Assembly: GCA_900765525.1 (NCBI GenBank)
Contig: CAAFRY010000052.1
Span: 1-43,106, forward strand
Direction of reading: 5' to 3'
Source of the DNA: an uncultured Blautia sp.
GTDB lineage: Bacteria; Bacillota; Clostridia; Lachnospirales; Lachnospiraceae
DNA length: 43,106 bases
Under the pieces are notes generated by a model. It did no database searches. It was not told the origin of the DNA and saw nothing but the letters and a program-made list of their open reading frames with translations. Below are positions 24,442 to 32,923 of this stretch, piece by piece. The translations under genes were made by a program, and so were the position numbers. Within the stretch, counting starts at the first letter, position 1. Every line of letters begins with the position of its first letter.

Positions 24442-25725
24442 TTATTCTGTCTGGTATACTACTTTGCCGCCGCAGATGGTGGCCTTCACCAGTCCTTTTA
24501 CCTTTCTGCCGTTAAAGGGTGTATTCTTTCCTTTTGACAAGAAGGTCATGCTGTCAATGACATACTCACGGTTAGGGTCTATGACAGTCACGTCTGCCAT
24601 TTTTCCTACATCCAGAGTTCCTTTATCTGAGCCTATAATTCTGGCCGGATTATAACTCATTTTCTCCGCCATCTGCATAGGAGTCAGAATTCCCTTGTCT
24701 AAAAGCTCTGTCACAGTAAGAGGCACTGCAGTCTCCAGTCCCACAATACCAAAGGGAGCCTTCGTTATAGGCTGCTGCTTCTCGTCTCTGCTGTGAGGTG
24801 CATGGTCTGTACTGATGACATCCAGAATATCTTCCTTCAGGCCATGGAGAAGAGCTTCCTTATCCTCCTGAGTACGCAGAGGAGGATTCATTTTATAATT
24901 GGTATCTCCCGGCACCATATCCTCTGAAGTCAGGGTGAAATGATGGGGGCATACTTCTCCGGTCACCGGCAGGTTATCCTGCTTGGCCAATTCAATCATG
25001 CGGACACTGTCTTTGGTTGAGCAATGGCACAGATGAAGTCTGGCCCCTGTTTCCTTTGCCAGCACAATGTCCCTGGCTACAATCACATCCTCCACAGCGT
25101 TGCTGATGCCCGGCAGCCCCAGCTCCTTGGAACGTTCATCCTGGTTGACGCAGCCACCGTTTACCATGTTCTGGTCTTCGCAGTGGGCAAAAACCGGAAT
25201 TCCCCGGGAAGCGCAAATTTCCATTGCTTCCTTATAAAGCTTTGCATTCATTACGGACTTGCCGTCCTCACTGATAGCTGGAATACCGGCCTCTATCATT
25301 CCTTCTATATCAGCCAGCGTCTCTCCCTTCTGGTCCTTAGTCACTGCTCCAATCTGAAGCACATGGACCGGAGCCAGCTCCAGAGCCTTGTTGTGTACAT
25401 AAGACACTCTGTCCGGACTGTCAATAACAGGCTTAGTGTTGGGCATAGCCAGAATCGTAGTAAATCCGCCTCTGGCTGCGGCCCTTGCTCCGCTTACAAT
25501 GTCCTCTTTATGTGTCAGGCCCGGGTCCCGCAAATGTACATGTAAATCAATCAATCCGGGCATGACAAAGCAGCCCTGGGCGTTTATCACTTTATCCGCC
25601 TCTTCTTCCAACTGCAGGGAGGCTCCCCTATCCTTTATCACACCGTCCTCAATATAAAGGTCTCCTATTTCGTCAGTCTTATCTGAGGGATTTAAAATAC
25701 GGCCATTTTTAATCAGTATTTTCAT
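24442..25725 (-). CDS. pyrC: Dihydroorotase
   Basis: Dihydroorotase (class I, long form) cyclises carbamoyl aspartate to dihydroorotate. It is 427 residues. The zinc-binding HVHLRDPG motif gives His62/His64, and DHAPH near the C-terminal third provides the catalytic aspartate. The usual GLIDLHVHLRDPG block is intact. I chose ATG 25725 because MKILIKNGRI is the family N-terminus and AAAGGA lies about 12 bases upstream; the longer frame to 25827 overlaps the promoter. It is the first gene of pyrC-pyrF-pyrK-pyrD. pyrB, pyrE and carAB are not in this window. Confidence 0.96.
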   Translation of the reverse strand: MKILIKNGRILNPSDKTDEIGDLYIEDGVIKDRGASLQLEEEADKVINAQGCFVMPGLIDLHVHLRDPGLTHKEDIVSGARAAARGGFTTILAMPNTKPVIDSPDRVSYVHNKALELAPVHVLQIGAVTKDQKGETLADIEGMIEAGIPAISEDGKSVMNAKLYKEAMEICASRGIPVFAHCEDQNMVNGGCVNQDERSKELGLPGISNAVEDVIVARDIVLAKETGARLHLCHCSTKDSVRMIELAKQDNLPVTGEVCPHHFTLTSEDMVPGDTNYKMNPPLRTQEDKEALLHGLKEDILDVISTDHAPHSRDEKQQPITKAPFGIVGLETAVPLTVTELLDKGILTPMQMAEKMSYNPARIIGSDKGTLDVGKMADVTVIDPNREYVIDSMTFLSKGKNTPFNGRKVKGLVKATICGGKVVYQTE

Positions 25726-25792
25726 TTTGATATACGTCCTTTCTCCCGGAGATACAGGCTTTTTGCCTTCTCTGAATTTTACCGTTGGCTTT

Positions 25793-25821
25793 ATAGTAAC
25801 ATACACATTTTCTTTCGTCAA
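25793..25821 (-). promoter_or_regulatory. Promoter of the pyrCFKD operon
   Basis: On the minus strand TTGACG (25821-25816), a 17-base spacer and TACTAT (25798-25793). It is back-to-back with the csp promoter, whose -35 lies 13 bases away, so supercoiling or competition may link them. The leader of about 60 nt shows a small GAGA-AGGC/GCCT-TCTC hairpin just before the SD. Confidence 0.6.
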
Positions 25822-25834
25822 TTGCACTTTTCCC

Positions 25835-25863
25835 TTGACTTTTTCTATTTTTCAGAATATACT
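25835..25863 (+). promoter_or_regulatory. Promoter of the cold-shock gene
   Basis: TTGACT (25835-25840), a 17-base spacer and TATACT (25858-25863). The predicted start near 25870 gives an mRNA leader of about 140 nt, long for a 66-codon gene and typical of cold-shock genes. Confidence 0.75.
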
Positions 25864-25893
25864 GAATGTGTCAAAGGTATATTGGATATAAAT

Positions 25894-25965
25894 ATTAAAT
25901 GGTTTTTAGAGATTGTATTATCATTTTTATACACAATATTATCTCTAAAGACCATTTAATTTTTT
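25894..25965 (+). terminator. Long terminator-like hairpin in the csp leader
   Basis: A 20-bp stem (25894-25913 with 25941-25960, one G.U pair) with a 27-base loop that can pair further (TGTA/TACA), followed by T6 (25960-25965). It stands between the csp promoter and its SD. It has the shape of an intrinsic terminator, but because AU pairs dominate, it would melt or refold with temperature. Attenuation or thermosensing are the inferences. Confidence 0.7.
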
Positions 25966-26011
25966 ATCCGATGGTTTATCTATTTTTATTTATTTTTATG
26001 GAGGTAACACT

Positions 26012-26212
26012 ATGAACAAGGGAACTGTAAAATGGTTCAACGCTGAAAAAGGCTACGGATTTATCACAGGAGAGGACGGACAGGACGTATTCGTACACTT
26101 CTCAGCAATCAACGGAGAAGGATTCAAATCTCTGGAAGAAGGCCAGGCCGTGACTTATGACCTTACAGAAGGCGCTCGTGGCATGCAGGCAGCCAATGTA
26201 GATAAATTATAA
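26012..26212 (+). CDS. Cold-shock protein (CspA family)
   Basis: A 66-residue single cold-shock domain with RNP1 KGYGFI (13-18) and RNP2 VFVHF (26-30), starting [18 protein letters not shown]. It binds single-stranded RNA and DNA and acts as an RNA chaperone. The SD GGAGGT precedes ATG 26012 at seven to eight bases. It has its own promoter, a long structured leader and its own terminator, so it is a monocistronic unit, divergent from the pyrimidine operon. Confidence 0.97.
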   Translation: MNKGTVKWFNAEKGYGFITGEDGQDVFVHFSAINGEGFKSLEEGQAVTYDLTEGARGMQAANVDKL

Positions 26213-26229
26213 TTAAGGAAACCAAAGAC

Positions 26230-26276
26230 AGACCCTTCCGATGAAGTTTCACACTTTGTTGGAAGGGTCTTTTTTT
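26230..26276 (+). terminator. Terminator of the cold-shock gene
   Basis: AGACCCTTCC (26230-26239) pairs with GGAAGGGTCT (26261-26270) and is followed by T7. It lies 18 bases after the csp stop and separates csp from the GH2 gene. Confidence 0.95.
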
Positions 26277-26396
26277 CTGAAAATTATCCAAAAAAACCAA
26301 AAAATTCTTCTTTCTCTTTTCTCCTGTATCCTCTACAATGAATGACAGAGGGATTTTCAGGTTTATAAATCCCAAAATTTTGAAGGAGGCTAATTT

Positions 26397-28661
26397 ATGC
26401 GAAATGTACTGAACTTAAATGACAACTGGAAATTTATCCAAAAGGACGCCGGTCTTCCCCAGACTCTGCCCGCCGACTGGCAGGACGTGAATCTTCCCCA
26501 CTGCTGGAATGCAGTGGACGGCCATGACGGAAATGGCAGCTATGACAGAGGAAAATACTGGTACGCCAAATCTTTTTCCACCCCTAAACAGCCTTTAGGC
26601 GGCGGAAAGCTTTTCGTAGAGGTCCTGGCAGCAGGACAGCAGGCCACTGTATATATGAACGGAAAGGAAGTGGCTTACCATGAAGGCGGATATTCTATCT
26701 TCCGGGCGGACATCACAGAACAGTGTAAGGAAGAAGGAGAAAACCTGCTGGTCATTGCCTGCAGTAATGAGCTGAAAGACAGCGTATATCCTCAGTCTGC
26801 TGACTTCACCTTCTACGGCGGTCTTTACAGAGGGGTAAATCTTATCAGCGTCCCGGACGCTCATTTTGATTTGGAATATTACGGAGGCCCGGGCATTCAG
26901 GTAACGCCAACACCTACAGAGGGCGGCGCTTCTTTTGAAATTGTTTCTTATGTAAAAAATGTGGATGAGAATTTCACCGTACTGTATACAATCTGTGACG
27001 CCCAGGGACAGGAAGTGGCTCAGGCCTGCCGTCCCGCAGAAAGCCCGGCTGTCACCGTCTTTGTTCCTGACGCACAGCTTTGGGAAATCGACAGCCCTTA
27101 TCTGTACACAGTGAAGGCTGTTCTTCAGAGAAGAAACGAAGCTTATGATGAAATTTCCGTTCAGGCCGGTGTGAGAAGCTTCTCCTGCCATCCGGACAAA
27201 GGCTTTATCATCAACGGCAAAGAGACTCCTTTACGAGGCGTCAGCCGTCATCAGGATATGCTGTATAAAGGAAATGCCCTGACCAGAGAAGACCATTACA
27301 CAGACGCTAAGATAATCAAAGAGCTGGGAGCCAACACCATCCGTCTGGCTCACTATCAGCATTCCCAGGATTTCTACGATGCCTGTGACGAAATGGGATT
27401 CGTAGTGTGGGCTGAGATTCCTTTTATCAGCGTTATGAATCCGGACCCGGCTGCCCATGAAAACTGTATCAGCCAGTTAAAAGAACTGATTATCCAGAAT
27501 TATAACCATCCCTCTATCTGCTTCTGGGGTATTTCCAATGAAATCCTTATCGGCGGTATCTCTGAAAAGCTGGTAGAAAACCACCATGAATTAAATGCTC
27601 TTGCTAAGAGCTTAGACCCAACCCGTCTCACAACCATTGCCCATGTGAGCATGACACCAATTGAAGGTCCTATGCACCACATCACAGATGTAGAAAGCTA
27701 CAACCACTACTTCGGCTGGTATGGCGGAAAGATGGAGGACAACGGTCCCTGGATGGATAACTTCCACAAGATTCATCCTGACATCTGCCTGGGCCTGTCT
27801 GAATATGGCTGCGAAGGTATCATCACTTACCATGGCCCAAACCCGGCCTGCAAGGATTACAGTGAAGAATATCAGGCTCTGTACCATGAGCATATGGCTA
27901 AAATGCTGGATGAGCGTCCCTGGATTTGGTCCAGCCATGTATGGAATATGTTTGATTTCGGCTGTGCAGCCAGAAATGAAGGCGGCGTAGCAGGAAGAAA
28001 CAACAAAGGTCTGGTGACCATTGACAGAAAAACGAAAAAAGACAGCTACTACATTTACAAGGCATACTGGAACAAAGAGCCCATGGTTCATCTCTGCGGA
28101 AAGCGCTACGCCCAGAGAGCAGGGGAAACCACCCAGATTCGTGTTTACTCTAACCAGCCGTCTGTTACCCTGTACCTCAACGGGGAAAAGGTAGAAGAAC
28201 AGAGTGCAGATAAGGTATTTGTCTTCCAGGTTGCTTTGGCAGAGGGCTTCAATACCTTGCTGGCTGTGGCCGGAGAGGTGAAGGATACCATGACTCTGGA
28301 AAAGGTAGAAAAGGAGCCTTCTATCTATGTACTGCCTGAAGTAAATGAGCGTGCGGAAGGCGTGGCCAACTGGTTTAAATCCGTAGGCTCCATGGACTTA
28401 ACAGCACCTATGGAATTCCCGGAAGGCATGTACAGCATCAAGGACAGCCTGGAAGAATTGGCAAAATCTCCGGAAGCTCTGGCTTTGGCCGCCAAGGCTA
28501 TTAAGCTGACCATGAATATGACTGTTTCTCCCGGAGAGGGAATGTGGGATATGATGAAAGGCATGTCTTTGGACAGACTGGGTGAACTGGCAGGCTCCCT
28601 GGCTCCGGAAGGCTTTATGGAAAGTCTCAATGCCCAGCTGATTAAGATTAAGAAAAACTAA
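26397..28661 (+). CDS. Glycoside hydrolase family 2 enzyme (beta-galactosidase/glucuronidase type)
   Basis: A 754-residue intracellular GH2 enzyme (no signal peptide). The jelly-roll sugar-binding domain opens with LNLNDNWKFIQKD and VNLPHCWNAVDGHDG; an Ig-like domain follows; then the TIM barrel with PLRGVSRHQDMLYKGNALTR. The acid/base is Glu382 in WGISNEI and the nucleophile Glu469 in GLSEYGCEG. The last 115 residues form an unusual helical tail. The sugar specificity cannot be assigned from sequence; galactose or glucuronic acid are the usual ones, and the generic label is safest. The start has GAAGGAGG. No sugar transporter lies beside it. Confidence 0.92.
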   Translation: MRNVLNLNDNWKFIQKDAGLPQTLPADWQDVNLPHCWNAVDGHDGNGSYDRGKYWYAKSFSTPKQPLGGGKLFVEVLAAGQQATVYMNGKEVAYHEGGYSIFRADITEQCKEEGENLLVIACSNELKDSVYPQSADFTFYGGLYRGVNLISVPDAHFDLEYYGGPGIQVTPTPTEGGASFEIVSYVKNVDENFTVLYTICDAQGQEVAQACRPAESPAVTVFVPDAQLWEIDSPYLYTVKAVLQRRNEAYDEISVQAGVRSFSCHPDKGFIINGKETPLRGVSRHQDMLYKGNALTREDHYTDAKIIKELGANTIRLAHYQHSQDFYDACDEMGFVVWAEIPFISVMNPDPAAHENCISQLKELIIQNYNHPSICFWGISNEILIGGISEKLVENHHELNALAKSLDPTRLTTIAHVSMTPIEGPMHHITDVESYNHYFGWYGGKMEDNGPWMDNFHKIHPDICLGLSEYGCEGIITYHGPNPACKDYSEEYQALYHEHMAKMLDERPWIWSSHVWNMFDFGCAARNEGGVAGRNNKGLVTIDRKTKKDSYYIYKAYWNKEPMVHLCGKRYAQRAGETTQIRVYSNQPSVTLYLNGEKVEEQSADKVFVFQVALAEGFNTLLAVAGEVKDTMTLEKVEKEPSIYVLPEVNERAEGVANWFKSVGSMDLTAPMEFPEGMYSIKDSLEELAKSPEALALAAKAIKLTMNMTVSPGEGMWDMMKGMSLDRLGELAGSLAPEGFMESLNAQLIKIKKN

Positions 28662-28710
28662 ATCCTATGGTTGAAATCATAGAAAGCTGATATATAAAAA
28701 CAGAAGGGGT

Positions 28711-28760
28711 GTGGCATTAAGCGGAATGAAAAAATATTCCTAATATAGGTTTAATGCCAC
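28711..28760. repeat. Compound hairpin after the GH2 gene
   Basis: GTGGCATTAA (28711-28720) pairs with TTAATGCCAC (28751-28760), and an inner GGAAT/ATTCC pair makes a second helix (28722-28740). It lies 50 bases after the GH2 stop. The T-content beyond the stem is low, so its role as a terminator is uncertain. Confidence 0.6.
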
Positions 28761-28778
28761 ATCACTATTTAAAAGGAC

Positions 28779-28818
28779 AGGCCCCGGAAAATCCTGTAAG
28801 TGGGATTTTCCGGGGCCT
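28779..28818. repeat. GC-rich 16-bp perfect inverted repeat
   Basis: AGGCCCCGGAAAATCC (28779-28794) pairs with GGATTTTCCGGGGCCT (28803-28818) with an eight-base loop. There is no T-run, so it is REP-like rather than a classical terminator. It stands between the compound hairpin and the MITE-like element. Confidence 0.7.
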
Positions 28819-28901
28819 GCTTCCTCCTGAACCCTAAGAAAGAGTTCCGTTTCCAACGGTCCTCTTTTTATTATTCTCTTTTCATCTCTGCTCTTAAAAC
28901 T

Positions 28902-29062
28902 AGTGTACTGGCACGTTCATTTTCAGCACAATGACGTAGAATGAATTTTTATTCTGCAAGGCGGAGGAATGAGGCGTAGCGGTGGCTACGTCGATTGACG
29001 ACAACGCAGCAGATGAAAATTCAGGCAAGTCATTTGTTGAAATGAGAACGTGTCAGTACACT
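28902..29062. mobile_element. 161-bp MITE-like element, copy 2 (inverted)
   Basis: The same 161-bp element as at 8367-8527, in the opposite orientation, with six differences. The inverted ends start AGTGTACTGGCACG and finish GTGTCAGTACACT. The element is flanked by AACT on both sides (28898-28901 and 29063-29066), a candidate 4-bp target duplication. It lies between the GH2 gene and a small membrane protein gene. Confidence 0.85.
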
Positions 29063-29079
29063 AACTTTTCCTTTCTTCT

Positions 29080-29343
29080 TTACTCTCCCTCTGTCTCTGA
29101 CAGACCGGAAAGATAATCGTTTAAAGCTGTCACATCCATCTCCGTGGTTACAACCTCCTGCTCTGCGTCAGGGTCCGGTCTGGTAATCACTCCGTAGGCG
29201 GAATAGCCTATCCACCCTATGGCAGCGATACATACAATGCCTGCAGCCAGCTTCTCCAGGAAAAGCACTCTCTTTTCTTTTTTCTGGATTTTGGCACGGT
29301 TGGCTTTCTCTTTTTTATATTTATCTACTTTCTGCTGACTCAT
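29080..29343 (-). CDS. Small single-span membrane protein
   Basis: An 87-residue protein. The first 30 residues are strongly basic (KVDKYKKEKANRAKIQKKEK), then one membrane helix (LEKLAAGIVCIAAIGWIGYSAYGV), then an acidic tail (EQEVVTTEMDVTALNDYLSGLSETEGE). By the positive-inside rule the N-terminus is cytoplasmic. I know no function; a family-level label is not possible. I chose ATG 29343, with AAGGAGAGG at good spacing; the ATG at 29370 would precede that site. Its promoter lies at 29382-29411. Confidence 0.75.
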   Translation of the reverse strand: MSQQKVDKYKKEKANRAKIQKKEKRVLFLEKLAAGIVCIAAIGWIGYSAYGVITRPDPDAEQEVVTTEMDVTALNDYLSGLSETEGE

Positions 29344-29381
29344 TTTTCCTCTCCTTATATCAAAAATCATATCTGGAAATT

Positions 29382-29411
29382 AGTATAACACAAATCTTTC
29401 CTGATTTACAA
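29382..29411 (-). promoter_or_regulatory. Promoter of the small membrane protein
   Basis: On the minus strand TTGTAA (29411-29406), an 18-base spacer and TATACT (29387-29382), about 40 bases upstream of the start codon at 29343. Confidence 0.55.
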
Positions 29412-29494
29412 GCCAGGTTTCCAAAAACAAGCCGAAGCTAAAGCAGACCGGAAAGCCCATAGGTATAAAAGCATCGGTAAAAAATTTATTTTCC

Positions 29495-29524
29495 TTGACG
29501 TTTTCTTCCATTTTTGTGTATACT
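29495..29524 (+). promoter_or_regulatory. Promoter of the YitT-family gene
   Basis: TTGACG (29495-29500), an 18-base spacer and TATACT (29519-29524). The predicted start near 29530-29532 coincides with the first base of a long hairpin (29532-29579). Confidence 0.7.
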
Positions 29525-29531
29525 AATAAAA

Positions 29532-29579
29532 GAAAAGAGCGTTTGCGAATTATATCTTCAGTTCGCAGACGCTCTTTTC
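29532..29579 (+). ncRNA. Hairpin at the 5' end of the YitT mRNA
   Basis: GAAAAGAGCGTTTGCGAA (29532-29549) pairs with TTCGCAGACGCTCTTTTC (29562-29579): 18 pairs including one G.U, with a 12-base loop. It begins at the predicted first base of the transcript. It could be a 5' stabilising stem or an attenuator (U-rich bases TTCTCTCTG follow). The ribosome site GAGGAGG is 24 bases further on. Confidence 0.6.
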
Positions 29580-29617
29580 TTCTCTCTGTATTTTAAACAA
29601 GCGAGGAGGTTTTCTAT

Positions 29618-30493
29618 ATGGAAAAAACAACACATACAAAATCCTGGTATGTCCAAAAATGGAGTATAGATATTCTCATAGACATTCTGGGCGGCATTCT
29701 CATTGCCCTGGGCACCTACAATTTCGCCGCCATGGCAGAATTTCCCATGGCCGGCCTTAACGGTATCGCCCTTATCTTCTACCATCTTTGGGGACTGCCC
29801 ATCGGCCGTGTGGCCCTGTTGCTGAATATTCCCATTGCCCTTATCTGTTTCCGGATTCTGGGGCGGCAGTTCTTTCTCCGTTCCCTGCGGACCATATTGA
29901 TTACATCCCTGATTATGGACTATGTGGCGCCTTTGTTTCCTGTATATAATGGAGACAGAATGCTGGCGGCCATCTGTACGGGAGTCCTTTCCGGTCTGGG
30001 CTATGCTCTGATTTACATGCGTGGCTCCTCTACCGGAGGAGCGGACTTTGTCATGCTCTCCATAAAGGCTTTAAATCCTCATTTTTCTCTGGGAAAAATC
30101 ACCTTTGCCACTGACGGTATCATTGTACTTACCGGAACCCTTATGGTATCCAGAGACATGGACAGCCTGATTTACGGAATGGTAATCACCTTCCTTCTCT
30201 CTGTGGTAGTGGATAAGGTGATGTATGGCATTGATTCCGGAAAAATGACCCTTATTGTAACAGATTACGCTAAGGAAGTGGCTGAGATGATAGATGAGGT
30301 TTCTGGCCGGGGCTGCACCTTTCTGAAAGCCAAGGGCAGCTATTCCAGCGAGGACAAATCCGTAGTCATGTGTGCCTGCAACAATAAACAGATGTACGGA
30401 ATCCGCAGCGCCATTAAAGAAATAGACCCCAACGCCTTCATCATAATCGTAGAATCTAATGAAGTAGTTGGGGAAGGCTTTAAGCCTCATTAA
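29618..30493 (+). CDS. YitT-family membrane protein (DUF161/DUF2179)
   Basis: A 291-residue protein with about five to six membrane helices: SIDILIDILGGILIALGTYNF, VALLLNIPIALICFRIL, SLRTILITSLIMDYVAPLF, MLAAICTGVLSGLGYALIYM, and YGMVITFLLSVVVDKVMYG. The signature GSSTGGADFVMLSIK and the C-terminal soluble DUF2179 domain (SGKMTLIVTDYAKEVAEMID) and VVMCACNNKQMYGIRSAIKE place it in the YitT family. Its function is not established; some members are linked to membrane or ion stress. The start has GAGGAGG. Its 3' end overlaps the convergent truA gene by 14 bases. Confidence 0.92.
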   Translation: MEKTTHTKSWYVQKWSIDILIDILGGILIALGTYNFAAMAEFPMAGLNGIALIFYHLWGLPIGRVALLLNIPIALICFRILGRQFFLRSLRTILITSLIMDYVAPLFPVYNGDRMLAAICTGVLSGLGYALIYMRGSSTGGADFVMLSIKALNPHFSLGKITFATDGIIVLTGTLMVSRDMDSLIYGMVITFLLSVVVDKVMYGIDSGKMTLIVTDYAKEVAEMIDEVSGRGCTFLKAKGSYSSEDKSVVMCACNNKQMYGIRSAIKEIDPNAFIIIVESNEVVGEGFKPH

Positions 30494-31250
30494 AATATTT
30501 CTGGATATTCATTTCTGGATATTCAATTTTCACAAGGGTCAGGCCCCTGGCCGGTGCGGTGGGGCCTGCGGCCTTTCTGTCTCTGGCCTCCAGAATCTCT
30601 TTCATATGTTCCGGAGGATAGGCCCCTCCTCCGATTTCCATCAGACATCCGGCAATAATCCGTACCATATTGTACAAAAAGCCGCTGCCTGTGATTCGGA
30701 TGGTGATAAGCTCCCCGTCCCGCAGAACCTGAAGACTGTGTATGGTGCGGACCGTGGTTTTTACCTGGGCTCCTGCTCCGCAGAAGCTTTTGAAGTCATG
30801 TTCTCCCACCAGGTATTCAGCTCCCTGGCGCATTTTTTCCTCGTCCAAAGGCAGGTAAGTAAAATGGGTATACAGCCTCTGGGTGGGAATGGGGAATCTC
30901 CGGTTTAAAATTTTATATTCATAAGTCTTTTTGCTGGTAGCATACCTGGGGTGAAAATCCGGTTCTACTTCCCTGGACTTCTCAATGCGTATGTCCTCTG
31001 GAAGCCTCTGGTTCAAGGCATAAGAAAATTTCTCTCCCGGCATCCGCATATTGGTATCAAACACCGCCACATTTCCCAGAGCATGTACCCCTGCGTCTGT
31101 TCTGCTGGCCCCCATCACTTCTGTCTTCTCTCCCGTCAGGTCCCGGAGACAATCTTCCAGTACCTGCTGTACCGTTATCCCGTTAGGCTGAATCTGCCAG
31201 CCGCAGTAATTAGTTCCGTCATAAGCCACTGTCAGCTTTACTCTCTTCAT
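30480..31250 (-). CDS. truA: tRNA pseudouridine synthase A
   Basis: TruA modifies uridines 38-40 in the anticodon stem of many tRNAs. It is 256 residues. The catalytic aspartate is Asp52 in GASRTDAGVHALGN (47-60), with the substrate loop YDGTNYCGWQIQPNGITVQ at the N-terminus. I chose ATG 31250, ten bases after AAGGAG; the ATG at 31259 sits on that site. It is the last gene of the ecfA1-ecfA2-ecfT-truA set, a linkage common in Firmicutes. Its end overlaps the convergent yitT gene by 14 bases. Confidence 0.96.
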   Translation of the reverse strand: MKRVKLTVAYDGTNYCGWQIQPNGITVQQVLEDCLRDLTGEKTEVMGASRTDAGVHALGNVAVFDTNMRMPGEKFSYALNQRLPEDIRIEKSREVEPDFHPRYATSKKTYEYKILNRRFPIPTQRLYTHFTYLPLDEEKMRQGAEYLVGEHDFKSFCGAGAQVKTTVRTIHSLQVLRDGELITIRITGSGFLYNMVRIIAGCLMEIGGGAYPPEHMKEILEARDRKAAGPTAPARGLTLVKIEYPEMNIQKYFNEA

Positions 31251-31268
31251 GAATTCCATGCTCCTTGT

Positions 31269-32069
31269 CTATAATAACAGGCGGATGGCAATATCCGCCC
31301 CCAGATACAGCAGAGCAATGGCGTAGGCCCAATAATCTCTGGTCTGATAAACCAAAGGCTTCATCTGCGTTCTGTTGTCACCGCCGTGATAGCATCTGGC
31401 CTCCATGGCCATGGCTAAATCATCTGCTCTCCGAAAAGCAGAGATAAACAGAGGTACCAGAAGGGGCACCAGGCTCTTGGCCTTCTGTATCAGGTTGCCG
31501 CTTTCAAAATCCGCTCCCCTGGCAATCTGGGCCTTCATGATTTTATCCGTCTCTTCCATAAGAATAGGGATAAAACGAAGGGCAATGGACATCATCATGG
31601 AAATCTCATGTACCGGTACCTTGATTTTATTCAATGGCCTCAAAATCCGCTCCAGGCCATCGGTAAGCTGGTTGGGCGTAGTGGTAAGGGTCATCACGGA
31701 AGAACCGATGACTAAATAAATAAGGCGAACGCCTATCTTCACAGCCTGCTTCACGCCTTCCACTGTAACGGTAAGAAAGCCAAAGCTCCAAAGCTCCTGC
31801 CCCGGAATGAGAAACAAATTGAACAGTACCGTAATGATTAAAATAATAAACAAAGGCTTTAAGCCTTTCAGCATGAATTTTACCGGCACCTTAGAAAGCA
31901 GGATGATTCCCGCCAAAAAGCAGGTGGCCAGCACATAGCCCCAGAAAGAATCTGCCACAAACAGGGAAATCAGAAACAAAAAGGTTCCGATAAATTTTAC
32001 TCTGGGGTCAAGACGGTGCAGAATAGAATCTGCAGGATAGTATTGTCCTATGGTAATATCTCTAATCAT
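31269..32069 (-). CDS. ecfT: ECF transporter transmembrane subunit EcfT
   Basis: EcfT couples the two ATPases to vitamin- or metal-binding S components of group II ECF transporters. It is 266 residues with about five or six helices. The two conserved coupling motifs are visible as QIARGADF and AMEARCYHGG. The start overlaps the ecfA2 stop by four bases (ATGA), so translation is coupled. No S component lies in the window; in group II systems they are scattered and share this module. Confidence 0.96.
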   Translation of the reverse strand: MIRDITIGQYYPADSILHRLDPRVKFIGTFLFLISLFVADSFWGYVLATCFLAGIILLSKVPVKFMLKGLKPLFIILIITVLFNLFLIPGQELWSFGFLTVTVEGVKQAVKIGVRLIYLVIGSSVMTLTTTPNQLTDGLERILRPLNKIKVPVHEISMMMSIALRFIPILMEETDKIMKAQIARGADFESGNLIQKAKSLVPLLVPLFISAFRRADDLAMAMEARCYHGGDNRTQMKPLVYQTRDYWAYAIALLYLGADIAIRLLL

Positions 32070-32923
32070 GATTTTTCTCTCCCCAGTGCTTGTAATATAG
32101 ATTTCCCTGCTTCCTCCACCGTAATAGCGGAAACGTCCACATCCAGTCCCTTATCCTTCAGCGCATGCATGATATAGGTCATCTGAGGGGCAGCCAGGCC
32201 CATGGCCTCCAGCTCCTTGTAGTGGGCGAACACCTCTCTGGGAGCGCCGTCAAAGGCTTTGTAACCTTTATTCATTACCAGAATCCGCTCCACATACCGG
32301 GCAATGTCCTCCATGCTGTGGGAAACCAGGATAACGGTAATCTTTCTCTCCTGATGGAGCCAGGCAATCTGGTCCAATATCTCGTCTCTTCCCCTGGGGT
32401 CCAGTCCTGCGGTAGGCTCGTCTAAAATCAGCACGTCCGGCTCCATGGCCAGAACTCCGGCAATAGCCACTCTCCTTTTCTGTCCTCCGGACAGCTCAAA
32501 AGGAGAGGCGTCATAATATTTTTCCTTTAAGCCCACCTGTTTTAAGGCTTCTATGGCTTTCTCCTTTGCTTCCTCCTGGGAAAGTCCCTGGTTTTTAGGA
32601 CCAAAGCACACGTCGGAAAGCACGTCCGCCTCAAAAAGCTGATGCTCCGGATACTGGAACACCAGACCCACATGGCTTCTCAGCCTTTTTAAGGAGTAGC
32701 CCTCCTGCCAGATGTCCTCCTCTTTATAAGATACAACGCCGGAGGTAGGCTTCATCAATCCGTTAAAGTGCTGAATCAGAGTGGATTTTCCGCTTCCCGT
32801 ATGTCCGATAACCCCCACAAACTGGCCCTGGGGGATTTCCAGGGATACGTCCCTTAAAGCATGTGTCTCATAGGCCGTCCCCGGATTGTAGGTATATGTG
32901 ATATGTTCTAATTTTAATGACAT
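32066..32923 (-). CDS. ecfA2: ECF transporter ATPase 2
   Basis: The second ATPase of the energizing module, 285 residues. Walker A is GHTGSGKST (40-48), signature [16 protein letters not shown], Walker [14 protein letters not shown], with the C-terminal extension expected of the EcfA' type. It forms a heterodimer with EcfA1 and binds the ARG helices of EcfT. The reading frame starts inside the end of ecfA1 (10-base overlap) and ends overlapping ecfT by four bases, so the three proteins are made in fixed proportion. Confidence 0.96.
   Translation of the reverse strand: MSLKLEHITYTYNPGTAYETHALRDVSLEIPQGQFVGVIGHTGSGKSTLIQHFNGLMKPTSGVVSYKEEDIWQEGYSLKRLRSHVGLVFQYPEHQLFEADVLSDVCFGPKNQGLSQEEAKEKAIEALKQVGLKEKYYDASPFELSGGQKRRVAIAGVLAMEPDVLILDEPTAGLDPRGRDEILDQIAWLHQERKITVILVSHSMEDIARYVERILVMNKGYKAFDGAPREVFAHYKELEAMGLAAPQMTYIMHALKDKGLDVDVSAITVEEAGKSILQALGREKS

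Noticed and set aside
26277..26396. Promoter for the GH2 gene (TACAAT near 26334)
   Set aside because: The -35 match is poor and I cannot support one convincing site.
30480..30493. Overlap of the yitT and truA coding ends as regulatory antisense
   Set aside because: Fourteen bases at convergent 3' ends are common; no sign of function beyond compact packing.
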